64,000 nt of DNA from assembly GCF_030253575.1 (NCBI RefSeq), contig NC_080557.1, forward strand, positions 18,115,501 to 18,179,500, written 5' to 3'. The translations under genes and the position numbers were made by a program. Shown in pieces: positions 57,001 to 64,000 of the stretch. The stretch's first letter is position 1. Each line of letters begins with the position of its first letter. A model generated the notes under the pieces. It worked only from the letters and a program-made list of their open reading frames with translations, was not told where the DNA came from and ran no database searches. The DNA comes from Rhododendron vialii (taxonomy: Eukaryota; Streptophyta; Magnoliopsida; Ericales; Ericaceae).

Positions 57001-58112
57001 AGCCATGCAGCTTCTTACACGCCTTCTTTGTGAAAGCTATGATTCATGTATTCTAATTGATTTATCCATCTATTTGCAGGTGAAGCGTCTTCTGGATGAA
57101 GGAATGGATGTGAACGTGGCTGCTTGGAGCCACAAATCTCAAGGGGTGACCCCTCTTCATCTTGCTGCAGAAGGTGGCCACCTCAAAGTTATGGATGTTT
57201 TGCTTGAGCGTGGTGCAAACATTGATGCCCGAACTAAGGGAGCATGTGGTTGTAAGTATTGAATTGGATAGGAACTTGCCGGATTGATGATAGAAACTTA
57301 CATTTACTTGAGGAGCCGAGCTAGGGTTTTGACTTGAAGGGGCCAGTATACAGAAAATATTTTTCCAATCATCAGTATCATTATGTTCTTTGGTATACTG
57401 TATAAAACATTGCTCAACAAGCGTATTGGATTAGCTTTTCAAAAGGAGCTAATCAAATACGCTTGTTGAGCTATATATATATATATAAGTGGACTGTTTA
57501 GCTTTTTGTAGACTGATAATTAGATCAAACTAAATTTTATATATATATATATATATATAAAATTTAGTCTACTTGATTAGCTTTTTGCAGACTAATTTAT
57601 TGGACACAATGTGAATACTTAAATTTAGTATGTGGGGGCCTGATCCAAGTGCCAATATGTTTCTTGAGTGTGGTGCAAGCATTGATGCTTAAACTAAGGG
57701 TGCATTTGGTTGTCAATATTGAACACGGATATTTTCGTGCATGCGCACTTTCAAGTGAACACACCAAAATTATCTCATGGATATTTGGTCACCCTCCTCT
57801 AGTCCCAACCCCCTCCCATCTCTCCTTTTTCTTTTCCTCCCTGTTTTCTTATTTTATTGATTTCTGTTATAATTTTTTTGCGCTTTGTTACATCCAGGGA
57901 CTCCACTTCACAATGCAGCTAAAGAAAGAAAGAAGCAAGCAGTTAAATTCCTGGTGGAAAACGGGGCATTCTTGCCTGCTGACATGAACGACACCAGGTT
58001 CAATCCGCCGCTCCATTATTGCCCAGGTCTTGAATGGGCTTACGATGAGATGAGGCGCCTCCAGCAAGAAAATTCATCTTCAGCTGAGGCCTCTTGCAGT
58101 TCTGAGAGTTAG
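54072..58112 (+). CDS. PIA2-like ankyrin-repeat protein (exons 54072-54194, 57080-57251, 57898-58112)
   Basis: 169 aa. The junctions GGGAG|GTACGT, TTGCAG|GTGAAG, GGTT|GTAAGT and CATCCAG|GGACTC give an unbroken frame. Three ankyrin repeats: about 26-56 (GWTLLHVGARRGD), 64-94 (VTPLHLAAEGGHLKVMDVLL) and 98-128 (GWTPLHNAAKERKKQAVKFL). The N-terminus is basic (SIRRTQSLRRSVGDRDDRG). The C-terminus, DTRFNPPLHYCPGLEWAYDE, ends in a Ser-rich tail. Layout and length agree with Arabidopsis phytochrome-interacting ankyrin-repeat protein 2 (PIA2), linked to phytochrome A signalling. That function is carried over by homology. Ankyrin repeats bind proteins; there is no enzyme domain. Intron 1 is 2.9 kb. Confidence 0.92.
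54195..57079 (+). other. Intron 1 of the PIA2-like gene, repeat-bearing
   Basis: Contains a GCTCG-rich repeat (about 54765-54930, many variants of GAGCTTGAGCTC and GCTCGGCTTGG) and, near 55125-55215 and 55728-55775, phrases based on CGATTCACGATT/GAATCG in both senses, together looking like old TIR elements. No other coding exon recognised. Confidence 0.5.
57410..57600. repeat. Two hairpins with AT runs in PIA2-like intron 2
   Basis: CTCAACAAGCGTATTGGATTAGC pairs with GCTAATCAAATACGCTTGTTGAG (57412-57471). AGACTAAATTTTATA-type sequence flanks an (AT)n run and pairs across it (57525-57575). Confidence 0.75.
57648..57725 (+). pseudogene. Decayed duplicate of the end of exon 2 within intron 2
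   Basis: This stretch closely matches 57188-57262, which spans the end of exon 2 and its donor: TTGAGTGTGGTGCAAGCATTG against TTGAGCGTGGTGCAAACATTG. In the duplicate GATGCC became GATGCTTAA (stop), and the donor GTAAGT became GTCAAT. It is not used by the spliced frame. Confidence 0.85.
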
Positions 58113-58828
58113 AGGTCATCTCTGCTCCTACTTTCTGTATGTCGCTGCTGTTTCAGTGGACCTTTAATCTAGGTTGTGTACTTATCAACTTTATCATACC
58201 CACTACTGTCATATCTTTGTTTCGTACTATTGGTCTTGTCATGGACTCATTTACAGATTGTTGTTGCTGTTTAATCATATCATAAAAACCTTGGTATTAT
58301 TGAACAATATATCTTGGGTTTGTTTTTTCTTTTGTACGTGGAAGCTGTACTCTGAAAGGTGGTGTTGCCATTTTCACCTTTCCTGTAAATTTGTGTGGAG
58401 TATTTGTCTGCAGTCGGGCAGTTATATTTGTCGCTGTTAAAATGTCTTCTGATTCAATCCGTGTCCATTCATGGCTGGAAACGAGACTTGCTGCTATGTT
58501 AGTTGGCCTGTGCATCAGTAGTGGTTGAGGCTTGCTGCTATATTACTTGGCATGTGCATCAGTAGTACTTCTGGTTCATGTCTTGTGGATACGAATCCTG
58601 TTTGGCAAGCATTGTGCAGTTGGTTGTCAATCTACATGATATAATTCAGGACGTTGTGGGTCATATATATATATATATATATGACCGTATGCCACTATAG
58701 TAACAGGATTGATAATTAGTGTAATTTAATCAACGCTGTTCTTTCCAACGTTTCCCTACTGACAAGAGAGAGAGAGAGAGAGAGAGAGTAATCTTTCTCC
58801 TACTTGCAATTTGCAATGCCTTTTCATA
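58113..58828. other. 3' flank of the PIA2-like gene; AT and GA runs
   Basis: Probably includes the 3' UTR. 58490-58565 holds a short direct repeat (GCTGCTAT-TT, TTGGC-TGTGCATCAGTAGT). (AT)n is at about 58661-58682 and (GA)n at about 58767-58788. No gene. Confidence 0.5.
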
Positions 58829-59266
58829 TTAAACTCCAACCATATCAATAAACGGCACTTCATCGTCAGTCAAAAGAGAGACAATATTCATGTGTCCCCA
58901 ATAGTATGAAGCAACGGTGCGAGCTACTTGATCGTGCCAACATTTATGATATAATGTCATTGTGGTGGGGGCTTGGGGGGTTTCTTGGGCTCCTGGTAAT
59001 TTCTGGAGGACTAGAAAAGACGATGCAGCTTGTGCAGAGGCCTCCAAAGCTTTCAACACATGACCAGCTTGTGCAGAGGCCTCTCCAAGGCTTTCGCGAC
59101 ACAGTACCGTAAAGCTTTCAGACATATGACGGTTGAGAGAGACAAGTTTCACTTTGCCAAAAATCCTACCAATTTTACCAGGAAGAAAAGCTTTCCCCAA
59201 CTTTGGCATATGTTCGGGGGCACTCCATTTTGAAGAGTTCCGGCCAGCTTTAGACATTGGCAACAA
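58829..59266 (-). CDS. Unrecognised 145-aa open frame
   Basis: One unbroken frame on -, one of the longer frames of this part of the window. Composition is unremarkable. It contains an internal repeat of (L)EASAQA (around residues 61-81), coming from a duplicated CAGCTTGTGCAGAGGCCTC motif in the DNA. I see no signal peptide, domain or promoter evidence and recognise no family. It may be an exon fragment or a chance frame. Confidence 0.2.
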   Translation of the reverse strand: MLPMSKAGRNSSKWSAPEHMPKLGKAFLPGKIGRIFGKVKLVSLNRHMSESFTVLCRESLGEASAQAGHVLKALEASAQAASSFLVLQKLPGAQETPQAPTTMTLYHKCWHDQVARTVASYYWGHMNIVSLLTDDEVPFIDMVGV

Positions 59267-60259
59267 GTGATGTGCATTGCTGGAATTCCTCTTACAAAGC
59301 TAATTGTTGAAGCAGGGTTTTAGAGATTTGATCTTCAAAGCACATTCCAATCAAAATAATGTCTTTTCGAAAAACCAAGAGCCATTAGGAGAATGGATCC
59401 ATCTCTCGGCAGTTGCAGCAGGAGAGGAGGAAGGTCTCTGAAGAGAGAGAATAAGTCACTGAGACATTTCTTTCTCATTGATGATGAAGGATGATATTTG
59501 GGCATCTACAAAATTTCACTTTTCCATCATCTAGACAGCATATGCATGGTGTTTGAAGTCCAAAAATAAGAGCTCTCTGGGGTAAAAATGTTGTTGGATA
59601 CACCAGATGCGCAACATAGCTAGTGCACGAGGATGCGCCATCGTGACCTTGACAATTCTATAAATCCGAGGCTATTTTATTGGATGGCGCCTGAACCTGC
59701 ATCGATGATGTCGCTCGTTTTGATTCCTAATTCTCCTGCCATCTTAGTTTTCCCTCCTCCTATATTCTCTCATACAATTTCTTCAACTTTCCTTTCTTCT
59801 TAAAAGTTAGTAGAACCAAACAAAAGCAAATAATACAGTAAGCTTTTCTTACAATCTCTCTCTTGTATTTTATCCTTCATTACAATCTTTTATACACTAC
59901 AATTTTGACATTAGCAACACCCATTACAGAACTGCCAAACATAGTGGCAAAATCTAAGCTCTAGCGGATGTCTGAATGTTAGAGCAGCATAAGCTAGCTT
60001 CGAATGTGCATACCAAGCAGTTGAATCTGATTCTTGAACAGATTCTCCAAGGGCGTGTTTGGAACTTATTGGAGAAAATGGAAAAGGATAGAGTTTTAAA
60101 AACTCTCCTTTCATTCTAGAATTATAGAGAGGGGAGTTTTTTAAAAGGCAAAAGCTACAAACAGCCCATTGGGCATTCCTCTGTGCATTCCACGCATTCT
60201 TTGCGTTGTACTTATATTGATGACTTTAAAAGCTACCAAATGACATCATATAAAGTAAA
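59267..60259. other. Intergenic DNA, no recognised gene
   Basis: AAGGGCGTGTTTGGAACTTATTGGAG near 60050 looks like a TIR-element end without a clear partner. Nothing else recognised. Confidence 0.4.
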
Positions 60260-60370
60260 GGAAGGTGATTTTGGCACTCCAATTTTAGCCAATGACACTC
60301 CACTTTTAGTTTTATTTTCTCCACTTTTAGAGCGCCAGTGGTAAAAACTGGAGTGCCAAAATCAATTTCC
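60260..60370. mobile_element. Small TIR element (MITE), 111 bp, 8-bp TSD AAAGTAAA
   Basis: GGAAGGTGATTTTGGCACTCC pairs with GGAGTGCCAAAATCAATTTCC. AAAGTAAA flanks it at 60252-60259 and 60371-60378. Related to 1804-1926. Confidence 0.85.
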
Positions 60371-60378
60371 AAAGTAAA

Positions 60379-61489
60379 TACACGAAAATGATTACCCTTT
60401 ATTCTGTCTTTCAATTTATCTAGACCGAATGCACTGAGGCACTTTCCCCTTCTCTTAACTCTTTTCTTCTTCTCTTCACTTTTGCCACAAACTCCAAGCC
60501 ACGGCCATTAATTCCGAACAATACCGTGAGTTTCTTTGGACAAATTTTTTGACTTTTTGGCACGTTTGTTTTCATCTATTTTCTCTTATTTTTTTATAAG
60601 ATTTGGGTCAAACTCGTATATCATATTTTTTGTCTCAACGTGAAAAATCGCAAAAGTACAAAATGTAGTCCAAATTTGGAAAAAAAAAAAAAAAACTCAT
60701 ATTTGGAAAAAGAAAAAAAAAACTCATAAAAGACTATGAATAAGTTAACTTTGACTTTTCGAAAATTTCCGTTGCCTTATATTTTTTCTCATGACTGAGG
60801 TTGTGTACAACAACTAATGACCTGCGTCAGCAGACCTGCTAACCTTTAGCCTAATCATGTGGTTCAAAAAGTTAACCTCAAATTATACAGTAGCTGCTCA
60901 CGATACGTATATATGAATTCTATTATTTTTATGATCTTGTCCTGATGAAAAATATGATACTTGATCCAAATCTTGCAAAGATTAAGAAAAAATAACTTAA
61001 AAAAATTGTGTCGAAGATTTACTTGCTTCGATAAACATGATGTATATCTAGTTATCTACTTAATTAATAAGGAGGAGTTGATCGACTATAATTAATAAGG
61101 ATTACAAAGCACTTCAATATCCTCTGAGTCTCTATTTTTCTAGTTTCTCTCATTAACAACAAGCTTTTTTAACCCTAAAACTACATAAAACTCTCCTAAT
61201 TTTTTGATTTTTTTTTCCAATTTAAAGACCTCAATTAATTCTTTGAATTGTTTCAAAGAAATTTTAAAAATCGTGAGATGTACTCTATATTTTCCCAAAA
61301 AATATAGGTCTTTTCGTAGAATACTAGTTCCATTTTAGGAGTAACATCCTTTTGTTAGAGGAAAAAAAAATGAAAATGTGAAACAAAGAGTAGCTGGAAG
61401 GTTTTTGCTGAAAGAAAAAAAGGTTAAAGCTCAAGGTCAAATTTGCCATTTAACGAAGATAAAAGGACTACGCCACTGTTATTTGAAAA
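60379..61489. other. Intergenic DNA, no recognised gene
   Basis: Highly AT-rich. No recognised repeat or frame apart from A-runs. Confidence 0.4.
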
Positions 61490-61660
61490 GATATTAAATT
61501 ATTTACACCGCCGGTGAAACATTTGTTTCCTCCAAATCAATTATGTTGTGCCACGTCGCCATGTTATATTAATTGGAATCACTGTTTTTATGACGTGGGT
61601 CAATGCAATTAATTTAAAAGAAATAAATATTTATACCGCTGGTATATATAATTTTTTCTC
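61490..61660. mobile_element. Mutator-like MITE, 171 bp, perfect 9-bp TSD ATTTGAAAA
   Basis: Starts GATATTAAATTATTTACACCG, ends GGTATATATAATTTTTTCTC. ATTTGAAAA flanks it at 61481-61489 and 61661-61669. Same family and length as 19923-20093. Confidence 0.9.
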
Positions 61661-62073
61661 ATTTGAAAAAGCCTATGGAAAGAGAGTATAGGCTCTACAG
61701 GTGGATTGTTCTTCCTCCAACAGCTATCATTGCTTTTCTCCATGCAAACGCCCGCCGGGCTGCATATAGCAAAACTCTTTTTAAAACAAGTTCAATTTTT
61801 TCTCCAATTTCTTCTTAATTCTCCCTCTAATTTCCCTCATTATTTTCTCTTCTTTTCTATTTCCTTCCTCAAATTCCAAACAGGTCTACAGTGGGAGAGA
61901 GTGAGAGAGGTTCTAAGCGTATGCAAGATCCGGAAAATAGCTACACTTCTGTCTTCTTCACTGTTTGATGCTTTGGGTTCAATGTTTTGGGATGAAAGTT
62001 GTTTTCATAGTATCGTGATGCTTAGGGATATTTGCTTCAGTAGTAGGTGATAGTTTGGTTGCTTGGAGGGGGC
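61661..62073. other. Intergenic DNA, open frame not supported
   Basis: An open frame (61706-62050) is rich in F, L and S, as expected of CT-rich DNA, and resembles nothing I know. Confidence 0.35.
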
Positions 62074-62749
62074 CAGAGGCGGACTTAGTAAGAGTCACGT
62101 GAGGTCACGTGCCCCCACACCTTCTCATACTATTTTTTTTCAACTAAGGTTTTCTTTGTTTTATTTAGGGGTGCAAAGTATAGTTCACACAATTAGGAAC
62201 CTTTTTCAAGACATGTACTATAACTTAGAGATTGTCAAATAATTTGTCAAACACATAAAATCAAGTTGATTGGACACTGATAATAACTTGATAAGAATAT
62301 TTTATTTATACAAAAATGGTTAGACCGTGTATATTTTATGAGTAAAAGTATTTCAATGGAGTTGTTTCAATTTAAAGTCCAATCAACATAGATTTTTTGA
62401 TGAACAATTTATATGACGAGCCCTATCATATGAACGGTTTGGATTGACAAGGGAAGATGTACTTGTGGATAAATTGAACTTGCAGGGAATCTGAGTCCTT
62501 TTATTAAGTTAGGAAGTAAGAAAAACATAGTGTGGTTTTGAAGAACAAAACATTAAAACAAAATTCTGGAAAACGTATTTTGTCGCTTCGCAACTCAAAT
62601 GAAAAAAAATTTAGTAGAGAATACACATGTGTAGATATGTTCAAAAACTTTGGGAATGGTGTATAATTTTAGTTGACGGTAAAATTCTTTAAGGTTATAA
62701 ATGATTAATTGATTATGTGCCCCCACTATAAATAATTTCTCGCCTCTTG
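62074..62749. mobile_element. Possible hAT-like non-autonomous element
   Basis: The left part CAGAGGCGGACTTAG...CACGTGCCCCCAC and right part GTGCCCCCACTATAAATAATT...CGCCTCTTG are roughly inverted and recall the GTGCCCCC blocks of the element at 9986-10524. No target duplication was found, so the borders are approximate. Confidence 0.4.
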
Positions 62750-63083
62750 AATTTTGAGCATGCATCCTTGGTTTGTTTTCTTATGTCGGTTCTTTTGCGT
62801 TCAGCAACTACTTATTAAAGACATTTTAACTACTGGTATCAGTGGTATGCGCTTCGAATCTCAAGCTGAATTCAACCTGCAGCCTCCTCTCAAGCAAACA
62901 CAGTTCGGTGTGGACAAAAATGGTATAAATCCATGGAAATTGTTGATCGGATAAAACACAAATGGAATTCGTCAACTTGGTCCATGCAGTTTTAATTGGC
63001 TCGATTTACATTCTGTACTTTCCCTTTTGTACCAACTTGGTCCAATTACTAACTGTCGTTAGCTTGTTTAACGCCGAATGGGC
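62750..63083. other. Short exon-like frame, not assigned
   Basis: 62754-62954 is open on +; a segment between TTTTGCGTTCAG| and AACACAG (about 62804-62905) reads QLLIKDILTTGISGMRFES..., but I recognise no family and see no partner exons. Confidence 0.2.
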
Positions 63084-64000
63084 CCCTTTTCTGGGGTTAA
63101 AACAGTAATTCTCTCATTTCCCAGTGTGGGACTACTCAAACTTCAACATCACTAGTTAGGAATCAGTGCATGGGCCAAGTGTAGGAAAATGAATAGAATG
63201 CAGGGCACTATTTTTTGTAACCCCTTGGGCTGTTAAGTTAGGTTTAATGTAACCTAGTTGAGTGGTTTGTTATGTCTTTGTTAATGGTTATGACTTGCTA
63301 AATTTGAAACTGAGTTTATGTAATATTCTGACTTTTGGACATGGTTTCTTTATCATGTTGTGACTTTTGGACATGATTCTATATGCATTTTCAGGTTGCG
63401 TTCTTTTGAAAAGTGTTCTTATTTGAATTTTTTTTGCATTTGTTAGTTTTGCGCCAAACTTTATGGGTTATTGATTCGTCTCGACGAGAGGAATCGGAAA
63501 AGTAAATTTTTTTTTACTTTTTATCCAAGTATTTTGAGAAATAACCACTTTGTAACATCAAAATGTCATTCTTTTTGCTAAAAAGTAATTATTTCTCAAA
63601 ATACTTAGGTAAAAGTAAAAAATATATTATTTTTCCGATTTCTCTCGTCGAGACGAATCAATAACCCACAAAAGTTTGGCGTAAAACTAACAAATGCGAA
63701 AAAAATTCAAATAAAGACAATTTTCAAATTTAAGTTAGTTCAAAGTACTATGCAAAAAAATAAGGCATCCTAGTATTCATACCAGTGGTTATGTTGCCTT
63801 ATGACTGATCATGAAAATGATGAATTAGAGAGCAACTTTTTTTTTGCAGAAAACTATAACCAAATTTTGCTCATTACCAAAATCCAAACTTGATACCAAT
63901 GGTTAATATTGAGAATGGAAGAATGAGCTGTATTTTAGTTCAGAGGTATATTAGAGCAAGAGAAGAATGAAAGAATTACTATTTTAACCCCAGAAAAGGG
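63084..64000. mobile_element. TIR element running to the window edge
   Basis: CCCTTTTCTGGGGTTAAAAC then AGTAATTCTCTCATT at the left is mirrored at the very end of the window by AATGAAAGAATTACT then ATTTTAACCCCAGAAAAGGG. The element may extend past 64000. The foldback MITE at 63413-63720 lies inside it. No transposase frame is visible. Confidence 0.65.
63413..63720. mobile_element. Long-TIR foldback MITE (copy 2), 308 bp
   Basis: GTGTTCTTATTTGAATTTTTT through GATTCGTCTCGACGAGAGGA is matched on the right by TCTCTCGTCGAGACGAATC through AATTCAAATAAAGAC. The loop lies around 63560-63570. Same family as 17034-17332. Confidence 0.8.

Overview
The window is nuclear DNA of a flowering plant, most likely a eudicot. 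The reasons are AT-rich intergenic DNA, GT-AG introns, a plant-type histone H3.1, plant-only gene families (berberine-bridge-like oxidase, PIA2-like ankyrin protein) and dense plant transposons. I cannot name the species. No CRISPR array, operon, ribosome-binding-site logic, rRNA or tRNA was recognised.

Three host genes look intact. (1) A BBE-like FAD oxidase on + (exons 6511-7242 and 10832-11692, 530 aa) has a TE-filled intron of 3.6 kb. A broken paralogue lies on - at 2268-3726. (2) An intronless histone H3.1 lies on - (26644-27054), with a TATA box and an ACGTCA-type element upstream. (3) A three-exon gene for a 169-aa ankyrin protein resembling Arabidopsis PIA2 lies on + (54072-58112).

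Transposons fill most of the rest. 1-13.5 kb holds the BBE pair with Mutator-like, Stowaway-like and hAT-like elements; one MITE has jumped into its own relative. 13.6-16.9 kb is a solo LTR (TSD AAATC) carrying a hAT-like element (TSD GTATGAAT). 17-25.6 kb is gene-poor, with several MITEs and a 2.9-kb hAT-like element containing a 480-bp tandem duplication. 27.5-48.4 kb holds two large PIF/Harbinger elements, tail to tail. 48.5-53 kb holds more MITEs and a second, unrelated PIF-type pseudogene. 58.3-64 kb has no recognised gene and several small elements.

The most unusual item is the PIF/Harbinger family. Besides the expected Myb/SANT-like protein and DDE transposase, each copy has a third ORF (111 aa): an RNase H1 N-terminal/viroplasmin-type hybrid-binding fold followed by a C-terminal membrane anchor. 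Each copy also has a fourth gene, a second short Myb/SANT-like protein, on the opposite strand at the 3' end. Copy 2 (39936-48378) keeps all frames and the D175/D252/E301 triad. Copy 1 (27452-39799) is dead: three nonsense codons and a lost splice donor in the transposase, nonsense codons in the second Myb gene, and two solo LTRs inside it, one splitting the Myb/SANT exon (TSD ACCGT). Its third ORF is still open.
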